Below, piece after piece: positions 18,554 through 25,922 of a DNA stretch of 64,000 nt; position 1 is the first letter of the stretch, and each line of letters begins with the position of its first letter. This DNA comes from Sphingopyxis sp. 113P3. Lineage in GTDB: Bacteria > Pseudomonadota > Alphaproteobacteria > Sphingomonadales > Sphingomonadaceae. A program made the position numbers and the translations under genes. The notes beneath the pieces are model-generated. The model saw only the letters and a program-made list of their open reading frames with translations. It was not told where the DNA came from and did no database searches. The stretch lies in assembly GCF_001278035.1 (NCBI RefSeq), contig NZ_CP009452.1, positions 3,381,501 through 3,445,500 of the forward strand, read 5' to 3'.

Positions 18554-18874
18554 TCAGTTCGCCGGGCGCCGCAGCGCCTCGATCTCGCTGGCCACACGGT
18601 GACTCTCATCGGTGACGATGCGCTCGACCACGGCCAGCCGGTCCTTGACCGAGCCGAGCTCGGCGCGAAGCTGGGCATTTTCCTGGCTGAGCAGCTTGAC
18701 GCGCTCGACCGTCTCGTCGCTTGTCTTGGGGTAGACCGCCTGCCCCCAGGCGCCATCGAGCGGATAGCCGTTCTTGATGCGAAGCCAGGTGGTGAAGACC
18801 CAGCCACCGATCGCCACCACCGTGATGATGGTCACGATCGGGGCGATGGCGCCGATGACCGTCAATGCGTTCAT
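18554..18874 (-). CDS. Psp-operon small membrane protein (array member 2)
   Basis: 106 residues. A long hydrophobic N-terminus (residues ~6-32) leads into WLRIKNGYPLDGAWG, a motif shared with member 1 (WMRAKHGYPVENEWG). A coiled coil with the array tail follows: DRLAVVERIVTD and ASEIEALRR. ATG 18874 has GAGAGGA 7 bases upstream; an in-frame TTG two codons earlier is less likely. Members 1 and 2 look like a recent duplicate pair within the array. Confidence 0.82.
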   Translation of the reverse strand: MNALTVIGAIAPIVTIITVVAIGGWVFTTWLRIKNGYPLDGAWGQAVYPKTSDETVERVKLLSQENAQLRAELGSVKDRLAVVERIVTDESHRVASEIEALRRPAN

Positions 18875-18897
18875 GTCCAATCCTCTCTAAGCAAGTC

Positions 18898-19197
18898 TTA
18901 GCGCAGCCGTTCGATCTGGTCGGCGAGCTGGGCCGCGCCGCCGTTCGTTTCGGTTGCGATCCGCTCGAGCACCGAAATCCGGTCTTCGAGCCGCGTTATC
19001 TGGTCGGCGAGCTTGGCATTATCGCTTTCAAGAAGCGTGATTTTTCGATCAGTGTCGGGGGCGGTTCGATGAACCGTGCCGCCCCATTCATTCTCGACCG
19101 GATAGCCGTGTTTCGCGCGCATCCACGTCGTCGCCATCCATCCGACCATCGACATGGCGACGATTGCGAGGATGAAGGCGGGGCCACCGATGCTCAT
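18898..19197 (-). CDS. Psp-operon small membrane protein (array member 1)
   Basis: 99 residues. A membrane helix lies near residues 5-24, then WMRAKHGYPVENEWG, then a coiled coil with LADQITRLEDRISVLERIAT and a terminal ADQIERLR. GGGAG precedes ATG 19197. It follows pspC by 30 bases. Sequence family: single-helix coiled-coil proteins seen beside pspC in sphingomonads, to my knowledge without an assigned role. Confidence 0.82.
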   Translation of the reverse strand: MSIGGPAFILAIVAMSMVGWMATTWMRAKHGYPVENEWGGTVHRTAPDTDRKITLLESDNAKLADQITRLEDRISVLERIATETNGGAAQLADQIERLR

Positions 19198-19227
19198 GTC
19201 TCTTCTCCCTGCTGCCTGCGTTTGCGC

Positions 19228-19608
19228 TCAGCGCAGCGCATCGATCTCGTCGGCGAGGCGGCGGTTGTGGCTGGTGTAGTATAGTTCGATGTCGGCAAGC
19301 CGGCGGTCGATGTCGCGGAAGCGTGAGCGGATGTCGCGTGTCGAGGCGCTGGGGTTCGAGCGCACGCCCTGCCAGAATTTCGCTTCTTCGTTCGAGCCAT
19401 AGAGAGCGAAGGGTTTGGGCGTTCCCATCCAGGCGACCATCCAATAGGCGATGAGCGTCCAGGGGAAGCCACCCATCAGCGTCAGGAGCACCGCGCCGAC
19501 GCGAACCCAGAGGACGTCGACGCCGCTATAGTCCGCGATCCCTGCGCACACGCCGCTCCATTTGGCGTTCTGCTTGTCGAGATAGAATTTTGTGCGGCTG
19601 GCAGACAT
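19228..19608 (-). CDS. pspC: PspC domain protein with array-type coiled-coil tail
   Basis: Inner-membrane stress sensor of 126 residues. The PspC domain covers residues ~5-62 (FYLDKQNAKWSGVCAGIADY, VDVLWVRV, LIAYWMVAWMG), with two hydrophobic segments. The C-terminal ~45 residues form a coiled coil that ends RRLADEIDALR, the same type of ending as the small array proteins downstream. In E. coli PspB and PspC together release PspA from PspF. The start ATG 19608 follows GGAGGAA and lies one base after the pspB stop. Confidence 0.93.
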   Translation of the reverse strand: MSASRTKFYLDKQNAKWSGVCAGIADYSGVDVLWVRVGAVLLTLMGGFPWTLIAYWMVAWMGTPKPFALYGSNEEAKFWQGVRSNPSASTRDIRSRFRDIDRRLADIELYYTSHNRRLADEIDALR

Positions 19609-19609
19609 C

Positions 19610-19885
19610 TCAGTTCCTCCTGCTTGTATTTTCGAGCTGCGCCAGGTCCTCATCGCTGCGCACCGCAGGGCGGAAGTCGGGATGGTCGGCGCTGATGATG
19701 CGTTCGACGGTATGAAGGCGATTCTCGAGCCTCCGGGCCGTGTCGTAGAGTTCGTCGAGCAGTTGCTCGTCCTCACCGGTCAGCGTCTTGGCCTGTTTCC
19801 ACTTGGTGATGTAGTGGAGGATCAGCCAAGGCAGACCGAGGAAGAGCGTGCCGATGACGATCGGGACGATGATGATGTCTTCCAT
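19610..19885 (-). CDS. pspB: PspB-like envelope stress membrane protein
   Basis: 91 residues. One N-terminal membrane helix (IIIVPIVIGTLFLGLPWLIL), then the HYITKWKQ juxtamembrane stretch and a coiled coil with LLDELYDTARRLENRLHTVERII, which is the PspB layout. It sits between pspA (12-base gap) and pspC (1-base gap), the canonical PspB position. The tail RLHTVERII is a divergent form of the array signature. Confidence 0.88.
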   Translation of the reverse strand: MEDIIIVPIVIGTLFLGLPWLILHYITKWKQAKTLTGEDEQLLDELYDTARRLENRLHTVERIISADHPDFRPAVRSDEDLAQLENTSRRN

Positions 19886-19897
19886 CGGTCGGAATCC

Positions 19898-20560
19898 TTA
19901 CTTCTTGCCCTGCGCCGCTTTGAGCGCGGCGAGCTCGTCGGCGACCTTGTCCGCTGCCTGCAGTTCGGCGATTTCTTCATCGAGCGACTTCTTGTAGCCC
20001 ATGCCCAGTGCCTCTGCACGGCCTTCGGCCTCGTCGACGCGGCGTTCGAGCAATTCGAAGCGCGAGAAGGCATCCTCGACGCGGTCGCCATTGGTCATTT
20101 CGCGCAGCTTGTAGCGGTTCTCCGCGCTTTCGAGGCGGTTCACGACGCTCGCCTGGCGCGCCCGCGCCTCCGAAAGCTTCTTCTGAAGCTTGGCAATGTC
20201 GGCCTCATAACCCTTCAGCGACTCATCGAGGACCGCAATCTCGGCCTTCAACCGCTCGGCCATGTCGCCGGCCTTCTGCTTCTCGATCAGCGCCGCGGTC
20301 GCGAGGTCTTCGCGGTCCTTCGACAGCGCGAGCTCCGCCTTTTCCTTCCAGCTGTCCTGGAGGTTCTCGAGCTTGGCGATATGACGGCGCATCTCCTTCT
20401 GGTCCGCGATCGTGCGCGCGGCCGAGGCGCGAACTTCGACCAGCGTCTCGTTCATCTCGAAGATGATCTGGCGGATCATCTTTTCGGGATCCTCCGCGCG
20501 GTCGAGCAGATCGGTGACGTTGGCGGCAATGATATCGCGGGTCCGTGAGAAAATACCCAT
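19898..20560 (-). CDS. pspA: Phage shock protein A
   Basis: ESCRT-III-like peripheral membrane protein, 220 residues, nearly all helical coiled coil. It begins MGIFSRTRDIIAANVTDLLD with the amphipathic helix that senses stored curvature stress, and includes the conserved DPEKMIRQIIFEMNE. In resting cells PspA binds and inhibits PspF; under envelope stress it coats damaged membrane. CAGGAG lies 8 bases upstream of ATG 20560. It is the second gene of the operon, after a 56-residue protein and a long hairpin. Confidence 0.97.
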   Translation of the reverse strand: MGIFSRTRDIIAANVTDLLDRAEDPEKMIRQIIFEMNETLVEVRASAARTIADQKEMRRHIAKLENLQDSWKEKAELALSKDREDLATAALIEKQKAGDMAERLKAEIAVLDESLKGYEADIAKLQKKLSEARARQASVVNRLESAENRYKLREMTNGDRVEDAFSRFELLERRVDEAEGRAEALGMGYKKSLDEEIAELQAADKVADELAALKAAQGKK

Positions 20561-20601
20561 TTTACTAACTCCTGTCGAAATTCTTGAGACCTTGAAGAAT
20601 G

Positions 20602-20645
20602 CTGGTGCCGGGGCGGGGCAAGGGGGGAGAGTGCCCCGGCACCAG
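20602..20645 (-). other. 13-bp perfect hairpin between the leader gene and pspA
   Basis: CTGGTGCCGGGGC at 20602-20614 is the exact reverse complement of 20633-20645, with an 18-base loop. There is no T-run on the minus strand. Its position inside the psp transcript suggests an RNA processing, stability or attenuation element that sets the ratio of the first gene to pspA. Confidence 0.6.
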
Positions 20646-20651
20646 AGCCGG

Positions 20652-20822
20652 TCAGGCCAAAGGACTGACCGCCGGGGACGCTGCAGCGGTCACCGCCAGG
20701 ACGCCGACGGGATGTCCGGCGCTGAAGGCGATTTGCGGCTGGTCGATCACGCCGACGAGGATGGCCAACGCTCCGACCGCGCTGAGCGCGAAAGTAGCGG
20801 CTTGGGCAAACGTCGTTTTCAT
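20652..20822 (-). CDS. Small hydrophobic protein, first gene of the psp operon
   Basis: 56-residue protein. It begins MKTTFAQAATFALSAVGALA; residues ~8-27 form a membrane helix or uncleaved signal, and the rest is Ala/Val-rich. ATG 20822 has AGGAAGG 7 bases upstream. It lies directly downstream of the sigma54 promoter, so it should be made first on induction. I do not recognise a family. It may be a stress peptide of the envelope response or a leader. Confidence 0.7.
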   Translation of the reverse strand: MKTTFAQAATFALSAVGALAILVGVIDQPQIAFSAGHPVGVLAVTAAASPAVSPLA

Positions 20823-20883
20823 GGGTCAACCTTCCTGTTCTCGCTGCTCCGGCACACCATCGTGCCAGTTCGTCAAAAGCTAT

Positions 20884-20898
20884 GCAGGGGCTGTGCCA
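20884..20898 (-). promoter_or_regulatory. Sigma54 (-24/-12) promoter of the psp operon
   Basis: On the minus strand TGGCAC, five bases, then CTGC matches TGGCAC-N5-TTGC with one mismatch and correct GG-to-GC spacing. It lies ~62 bases upstream of the first gene of the operon and faces away from pspF, the gene for its expected activator. Confidence 0.85.
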
Positions 20899-20962
20899 AT
20901 TGGCCACAAGCGCGGAAAAGCCGCTCATTATGCCCCAATGTCGGCGCCCGCGTCGATTTGCC

Positions 20963-20992
20963 TTGCCAATGAGCGGGAAATTTTGCCAATGA
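20963..20992. promoter_or_regulatory. Direct repeats TTGCCAATGA x2, likely PspF enhancer sites
   Basis: TTGCCAATGA occurs at 20963-20972 and 20983-20992, exactly 20 bases (two helical turns) apart and ~70-100 bases upstream of the sigma54 promoter core, where enhancer-binding proteins bind. The second copy abuts the pspF start, so binding may also repress pspF, as PspF does in E. coli. Confidence 0.55.
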
Positions 20993-20998
20993 TTGGGA

Positions 20999-22021
20999 AT
21001 GGAGCGGGAAACGCAGTTTATCGGCCAGTCGGCGGCCTTTCAGGACGCGGTCGAGCGCGCAAGCCAGGCCGCCGCGCTGGACCGCCCGGTGCTCGTCATC
21101 GGCGAGCGCGGTACCGGCAAGGAACTGATCGCCGAACGCCTCCACCGCCTGTCGGCGCGCTGGGACAAGCCCTATCTGATCATGAACTGCGCCGCGATGC
21201 CCGAGACGCTGATCGAATCGGAACTGTTCGGGCACGAGGCGGGTGCTTTCACGGGCGCAACGCGCAGCCGCGCCGGGCGCTTCGAGGAGGCGGACGGCGG
21301 GACATTGTTCCTCGACGAGCTTGCGACCATGTCGATGGCAGCGCAGGAGCGGCTGCTGCGCGCGGTCGAATATGGCGAGGTGACGCGCGTCGGTTCGTCG
21401 CGGCCGATCCGCGTTGATGTACGCATTGTCGCGGCGACCAATGAGCATCTTCCCGCGCTGGTCGAGGAAAACCGCTTCCGCGCAGATCTGCTCGACCGGC
21501 TGTCGTTCGAGGTCATCACATTGCCCCCCTTGCGCGCCCGGGAGGGCGATATCGAGGTGCTTGCGACCTATTTTGGGCAGCGCATGGCCGCGGTGCTCGG
21601 GTGGGAGGAATGGCCCGGCTTCGGCCCGCGGGCTCTCGCGCAGATGGAGGGTCACGACTGGCCGGGCAATGTCCGCGAGCTTCGAAACGTGATCGAACGC
21701 GCCATCTATCGCTGGCCCGATCCTGCAAGGCCCGTCGACGCGCTCAGTTTCGACCCCTTCGCAAGCCCCTGGCAGCCGGTTCACCGCCCCAGGGGAAAAG
21801 ATGGCGCGGCGCCCGCGTCCGCCCCCTCACCCGCAGCCCCCGCCGCACCGCCCACCGGGTCCGTCAGCGACCTTCGCGCAGCGGTCGACAGCTATGAGCG
21901 GCAGATCCTCGCCGATACGATGGCGCGCTGCCGCTACAATCAGAAGGTAGCGGCCGAGGCGCTAGGGCTCAGTTACGACCAGATCCGCCACGCCCTGAAG
22001 AAGCATGGTCTCAATCAGTAG
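20999..22021 (+). CDS. pspF: Psp operon transcriptional activator PspF
   Basis: Sigma54 enhancer-binding AAA+ protein of 340 residues without an N-terminal sensor domain, the PspF hallmark. Walker A GERGTGKE is at 35-42, GAFTGA at 82-87, Walker B LFLDE near 104-108, and WPGNVRELRNVIERA follows. The C-terminal helix-turn-helix (QKVAAEALGLSYDQIRHALK) comes after a Pro/Ala-rich linker. I chose ATG 20999; an in-frame TTG at 20993 is possible and no strong ribosome-binding site is seen for either. It is divergent from the psp operon it should activate. Confidence 0.95.
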   Translation: MERETQFIGQSAAFQDAVERASQAAALDRPVLVIGERGTGKELIAERLHRLSARWDKPYLIMNCAAMPETLIESELFGHEAGAFTGATRSRAGRFEEADGGTLFLDELATMSMAAQERLLRAVEYGEVTRVGSSRPIRVDVRIVAATNEHLPALVEENRFRADLLDRLSFEVITLPPLRAREGDIEVLATYFGQRMAAVLGWEEWPGFGPRALAQMEGHDWPGNVRELRNVIERAIYRWPDPARPVDALSFDPFASPWQPVHRPRGKDGAAPASAPSPAAPAAPPTGSVSDLRAAVDSYERQILADTMARCRYNQKVAAEALGLSYDQIRHALKKHGLNQ

Positions 22022-22110
22022 CGCGCCGCGGCACCCATGGCGGCGGGGCACGATCCGGGGCAAGCCCATCCACGGCTCCGCCCAGCCGCTTGCTGCGGCG
22101 CGCGATGCGC

Positions 22111-22632
22111 CTATTGCTCGGGCAGCTGGGCCTCAAGCGCCTCGATCACCGCGTCCTGCGCCGAAACCATGTCGGTAAGCCGCTCGCGTAGCGCATAGAT
22201 ATCGGGCAGGCCGTCAATCGCCTCCTCGACGCTGCGGTCGATATAGAGACGGTCGATCTCGGCAAGCGCGCCGGTGAGCGGGGCGCGCGCTGCAATAAGG
22301 CGAGAGACCGCCTGCTGTGCGACCACCCACGCCTCGCTCGAGACCCCCGAACCGGCGGCCGCGGAGACGAGGGGCGCAGCGACGCCGCGCTCCGCGGCAA
22401 ACGCCCGCTGCGCCTCGACGGCATCCGATTCCCAGCGAGCGAGCCGTCCTGCAAGATCGTTGGGCAGCGGCCCCGGAGGCGCCACGACGACCGCGGGCGG
22501 CGCGACATCGAATCGCCCTTCGACCGGCCGCTTGGCGAGCGAGGGCGCCTGACTTTCCTGCGCGGTGGCGCAGGCCGACAGCGACAGCGAGGCGGCGATC
22601 GCCGCGGGAAGCAGATGGGGGATGCGCGTCAT
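22111..22632 (-). CDS. Lipoprotein of unknown function
   Basis: 173-residue predicted lipoprotein. The signal peptide ends in a lipobox LSAC near residue 20 (LSLSACATAQ). The mature part is Ala-rich and helical, with LPNDLAGRLARWESDAVEAQ near the middle and a final coiled-coil-like stretch. ATG 22632 follows AGGAG; the longer in-frame extension overlaps the rplU promoter region and has no coding features. I do not recognise a family. It is divergent from rplU. Confidence 0.75.
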   Translation of the reverse strand: MTRIPHLLPAAIAASLSLSACATAQESQAPSLAKRPVEGRFDVAPPAVVVAPPGPLPNDLAGRLARWESDAVEAQRAFAAERGVAAPLVSAAAGSGVSSEAWVVAQQAVSRLIAARAPLTGALAEIDRLYIDRSVEEAIDGLPDIYALRERLTDMVSAQDAVIEALEAQLPEQ

Positions 22633-22742
22633 TGCCGCTCCTGATATGGGCCGCGGGCGCGGGCGGCAAGCCGAATCGCGGGACGGACGCGCAGCGCGGG
22701 AAAAGGGACGGTCGAAACCCCGAAAAACGCGGAAATATGCGG

Positions 22743-22771
22743 TTGACAGCAAGGGGCTTGGCCGTTAGTGG
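22743..22771 (+). promoter_or_regulatory. Putative promoter of rplU-rpmA
   Basis: TTGACA at 22743-22748 with TAGTGG after 17 bases. The -35 is perfect and the -10 is weak. The transcript would have a ~80-base leader before rplU, where an L21-type regulatory leader could sit; no conserved fold was confirmed. Confidence 0.4.
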
Positions 22772-22860
22772 CGCTGACTTTCCCGCATGCCGGAAAAATC
22801 GCCTGCTTCGGCGGGCAACTGGCAGCGCGGGTGTTTTAGTTTCTGATTGGATGGAAGACC

Positions 22861-23355
22861 ATGTTCGCAATCGTGCGCACGGGCGGCAAGCAGTATCGCG
22901 TCGCCGCTGGAGACAAGATCGCCGTCGAGAAGATCGAAGGTGAAGCCGGTGACACCGTGTCGCTGGGCGACGTCCTGCTGGCCGGCGACGGCGGCGAAGT
23001 GAAGGACGCCAAGGGCCTGACCGTCTCGGCTGAGATCATCGCGCAGACGCGCGGCGAAAAGGTCATCGTGTTCAAGAAGCGCCGTCGGCACAATTACCGC
23101 CGGCGCAACGGTCACCGCCAGTCGCTGACTCTGCTCCGCATCCTCGCCGTGGGCGACGCCAAGAAGGCGGCTCCGAAGAAGGAAGCGGCGCCCAAGAAGG
23201 AAGAGGCCGCCCCGGCAACCGAAGCCAAGGCTGCGCCTGCGAAGGAAGCCGCGCCGAAGAAGGCGGCGGCTCCCAAGAAGGAAGCCGCGACCGAGAAAGC
23301 CGCGCCGGCCAAGAAACCCGCTGCCAAGAAGGCAGCCCCCAAGAAGGAAGCCTGA
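22861..23355 (+). CDS. rplU: 50S ribosomal protein L21 with Lys/Ala/Pro-rich tail
   Basis: 164 residues. Residues 1-~100 are a normal L21 ([36 protein letters not shown]), which binds 23S rRNA in the large subunit. The remaining ~60 residues are low-complexity repeats of the [10 protein letters not shown] type. L21 is usually 100-105 residues long, so the tail is an extension, seen also in other sphingomonads to my knowledge. It is probably disordered and positively charged, suited to extra RNA contacts. rpmA follows 45 bases downstream, as usual. Confidence 0.97.
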   Translation: MFAIVRTGGKQYRVAAGDKIAVEKIEGEAGDTVSLGDVLLAGDGGEVKDAKGLTVSAEIIAQTRGEKVIVFKKRRRHNYRRRNGHRQSLTLLRILAVGDAKKAAPKKEAAPKKEEAAPATEAKAAPAKEAAPKKAAAPKKEAATEKAAPAKKPAAKKAAPKKEA

Positions 23356-23400
23356 GCGCGGTCCCCGCGGCTCGGCCCCAGAGATTAAGGAGCATCAGTC

Positions 23401-23670
23401 ATGGCACATAAGAAAGCAGGCGGTTCCTCGCGCAACGGTCGCGACTCAGCCGGCCGTCGCCTTGGCGTGAAGAAGTTCGGCGGTCAGGAAGTGATCGGCG
23501 GCAACATTATCGTGCGTCAGCGCGGCACCAAGGTCTATCCGGGCGTCAACGTCGGGATGGGCAAGGACCACACGCTGTTTGCCACCGCTGACGGCCGCGT
23601 CCGATTCCACGACGGCAAGCTTGGCCGCAAATATGTGTCGGTCGACTGTATGGCAGACGCCGCCGAATAA
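23401..23670 (+). CDS. rpmA: 50S ribosomal protein L27
   Basis: 89 residues, full family length. It begins [20 protein letters not shown], the flexible N-terminus that reaches the peptidyl-transferase centre, then [17 protein letters not shown] ribosome-binding site (AAGGAG) lies upstream. It is second in the rplU-rpmA operon and a terminator follows. Confidence 0.98.
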   Translation: MAHKKAGGSSRNGRDSAGRRLGVKKFGGQEVIGGNIIVRQRGTKVYPGVNVGMGKDHTLFATADGRVRFHDGKLGRKYVSVDCMADAAE

Positions 23671-23754
23671 GGGACGACTTTCACCGAGGTCGTCCACCAG
23701 GGACGACCCGGAGCCGCCCTTTCCGCCGCCAAGCGGAAACCAGGTTCGAAAAGA

Positions 23755-23786
23755 GGGAGACGGGTCGCCCCCGGCCTCCCTTTTTT
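23755..23786 (+). terminator. Terminator of rplU-rpmA
   Basis: GGGAG at 23755-23759 pairs with CTCCC at 23776-23780. An inner CGGG/CCCG helix with a small bulge extends the stem, and a run of six T follows. Confidence 0.75.
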
Positions 23787-23910
23787 CTTGCCCGCTAGCC
23801 GCCGCTCGGCGCGGGACGCAAAAAAGGAACCGATCATCTCCCTCGCATATCGGCTGTCGTCAAAGCGTCACCATCCGACGCCAGAGCGACCGCCAATGGG
23901 AGTGACGAAC

Positions 23911-24525
23911 ATGTTTGCACGCACCGACAGGCTCCTGCTGCGGCCCGGCTGGCACGAGGATGCCCCTGCGCTTGCGCGCGCGATCGGCGAAGAGGCGATC
24001 GTGCGGAACCTCGCGCGCGCGCCCTGGCCCTATCACGAGAAGGATGCCCGCGCCTTTCTGGCGGGCTGGACCGACGGCCACCCGAGCCGCTTCCTGATGC
24101 TCCAGCGCACCGCAAGTGCGCCGCGCCTGATCGGCGGTGTCGGGTTGGACCGGACCGAAAGCGGCGAGTTCGAACTCGGCTATTGGGTCGCGCGTCCCTA
24201 TTGGGGCCTTGGCTATGCGACCGAAGCGGGGCGGCACATGATCGACCTCGCGCACACGCTCGGCATAGGCCGGCTCGTCGCCTCCCACTTTGCGGACAAT
24301 CCTGCCTCGGGCGCGGTGCTGCGCAAGCTCGGCTTCCGGCCAAGCGGGCGTTGCCCGCTGCGCACGAGCCTTGCCCGCAGCGAGGCCGCTCCGACGATCG
24401 AATATGTCCGGGACATCGCGGCGCCGGGCACCGATGGCGACGGTGACGAAGAGGCCGTTGCCATGCCGCGCGGCGCGCGGTGGCCCGATAGGCTTCGCAG
24501 CGATTGGCGACTGGAGGCGGCCTAA
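23911..24525 (+). CDS. GNAT family N-acetyltransferase (RimJ/RimL type)
   Basis: 204 residues. The acetyl-CoA-binding core is recognisable: ARTDRLLLRPGWHEDAPAL at the start, then FELGYWVARPYWGLGYATEA (motif A with the GxGYxTEA-like loop) and ASHFADNPASGAVLRKLGF, as in ribosomal-protein acetyltransferases of the RimJ/RimL group. ATG 23911 is chosen because GGGAG lies 8 bases upstream; an ATG five codons earlier has no such site. Substrate unknown. Confidence 0.87.
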   Translation: MFARTDRLLLRPGWHEDAPALARAIGEEAIVRNLARAPWPYHEKDARAFLAGWTDGHPSRFLMLQRTASAPRLIGGVGLDRTESGEFELGYWVARPYWGLGYATEAGRHMIDLAHTLGIGRLVASHFADNPASGAVLRKLGFRPSGRCPLRTSLARSEAAPTIEYVRDIAAPGTDGDGDEEAVAMPRGARWPDRLRSDWRLEAA

Positions 24526-24566
24526 CCCCCTCTTCCCTTCCGGCGGAAGAGGGCGCGCCCCGCGCC

Positions 24567-25157
24567 CTAGCCGCGCATCTTCCCCGCCATGCCCAAGATG
24601 TCGTCGAGGGGATTGCCATCGCCGTTCATGTCGATGAGCTTTCCGAGGCCTCCGAGGCTGCCCGCGAGCCCGCCTGCCGCGGGCGCGCTGCTGCCTCCTC
24701 CAACGAGTCCCCCGAGGACATTGCCGAGCATGCCGCCCAGTCCGCCGCCGGGAGATTGTCCGCCCTGCTTCGCCATATAGCCGGCGACCATCATCGCGAG
24801 CATCGGGAGCATCTTCTTGAGAAGGCCGGCGTCGAGGCCGGTCTTTGCCGCTGCGTCACCCGCGACGGTGCGACTGACGTCCTTGGACCCGAAGATCTGG
24901 CCAAGCACCTCATTGCCCTGCCCGACCGGGGTCGGCTGCGATCCGAGCACCGAGTCGAGCAGCCCCCCACCGCCGAGCTGGCCGATCAGGCCGCCAAGCC
25001 CTTCAAGCCCCCCGCCCTGCGCTTGCTTCTTGAACCCGCCGAGGATTGCGGGAAGGAGTGCATCGGCACCCTGCTGCGCGACGCCGGGCGAGACGCCGAG
25101 CTCCTTCGCCATCGATTCAAGGCCGCCGGCCTGCTCAAAAATGTCGGTGAGGTTCAT
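24567..25157 (-). CDS. DUF937 family protein
   Basis: 196 residues. It begins MNLTDIFEQAGGLESMAKEL, the helical start of DUF937 (YidB-like) proteins, followed by the GADALLPAILGGFKKQA motif. Two Gly-rich low-complexity stretches follow (GGGLEGLGGLIGQLGGGG and a Gly/Leu-rich C-terminal region). The family is widespread and uncharacterised. GGAG lies 7 bases before ATG 25157. It is divergent from the DUF3597 gene. Confidence 0.87.
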   Translation of the reverse strand: MNLTDIFEQAGGLESMAKELGVSPGVAQQGADALLPAILGGFKKQAQGGGLEGLGGLIGQLGGGGLLDSVLGSQPTPVGQGNEVLGQIFGSKDVSRTVAGDAAAKTGLDAGLLKKMLPMLAMMVAGYMAKQGGQSPGGGLGGMLGNVLGGLVGGGSSAPAAGGLAGSLGGLGKLIDMNGDGNPLDDILGMAGKMRG

Positions 25158-25314
25158 GAATTTTCTCCGTCTGGGGCGCGGATCGAAATGCGCCGACAAG
25201 GGTTGGTATAGCAGTGCACGGACGGGCGGGGAGCCGTTCATTCTCCTTTTGTCTGTCGGTGCCGATCTGCACGCAAGCGGCCTTTGCGGTCGCATGAGGA
25301 GAGGGAGTTCCACC

Positions 25315-25707
25315 ATGAGCATTTTCGGCAAGATCAAGGACGCAATTTTCGGCAAGAAGGCTGCGGCCGCCGAGCCCGCGGCTGCTCCCGATGCGGCGGC
25401 CGCCCCCGCTGCCCCGCAGCCCGTTCCCGCCGCACCCGCCCCGATCAGCGAGATCGACGTCGAAGCGATCCTGACCGCACAGAACGCCTATGCGACCCAG
25501 CCGCTCAACTGGCGCACGTCGATCGTCGATCTGATGAAATTGCTCGAGATCGACTCGAGCCTGCAGAACCGCAAGGAATTGGCGCAGGAGCTCGGCTACA
25601 CCGGCGAACTCAACGGCAGCGCCGAGATGAATATCTGGCTGCACAAGGCGGTGATGCGCGAGCTCGCGGCCAATGGCGGCAAGGTGCCGGCCGATTTGAT
25701 TGATTGA
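25315..25707 (+). CDS. DUF3597 family protein (LysM-adjacent small protein)
   Basis: 130 residues. MSIFGKIKDAIFGKKA opens the protein. An Ala/Pro-rich linker (residues ~17-42) leads to the conserved domain ISEIDVEAILTAQNAY, LNWRTSIVDLMKLLEIDSSL, RKELAQELGYTG and the NIWLHKAVM region, which is DUF3597. Function is unknown. GAGGAGAGGGAG precedes ATG 25315. The following 130 bases contain a multi-hairpin repeat element. Confidence 0.87.
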   Translation: MSIFGKIKDAIFGKKAAAAEPAAAPDAAAAPAAPQPVPAAPAPISEIDVEAILTAQNAYATQPLNWRTSIVDLMKLLEIDSSLQNRKELAQELGYTGELNGSAEMNIWLHKAVMRELAANGGKVPADLID

Positions 25708-25711
25708 CCAT

Positions 25712-25840
25712 CCCCCCTCCTCTTCAGAGGAGGGGGCAGCGAGACCAGCCGGCTTGCCGGCCTGGTCGCAGCGGGGGTGCTGCTGCTGCCCTGCGCGCTG
25801 CCGCGCGCCACCACCCCGGCCTCTCCTGACGAGGAGGGGC
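25712..25840. repeat. Multi-hairpin intergenic element (REP/BIME-like)
   Basis: The stretch opens with a 10-bp perfect stem (25713-25722 with 25727-25736, TTCA loop). It continues with a GACCAG...CTGGTC hairpin around 25753-25777 and closes with a CCCC...GGGG pair near 25822-25840 that echoes the first hairpin. No T-run follows the first stem. This looks like a mobile or palindromic intergenic repeat, but other copies are not in this window. Confidence 0.5.
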
Positions 25841-25922
25841 TTTATGCGTTTCAACGCCATTGACCGCGCCGACTTGCTCCCTAGACAGGTTTCAGAAGAA
25901 ACAAGGTCGCAGGGAGCCGCCA

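Noticed and set aside
25713..25736. 10-bp hairpin after the DUF3597 gene as an intrinsic terminator
   Set aside because: No T-run follows on either strand; described instead as part of a repeat element.
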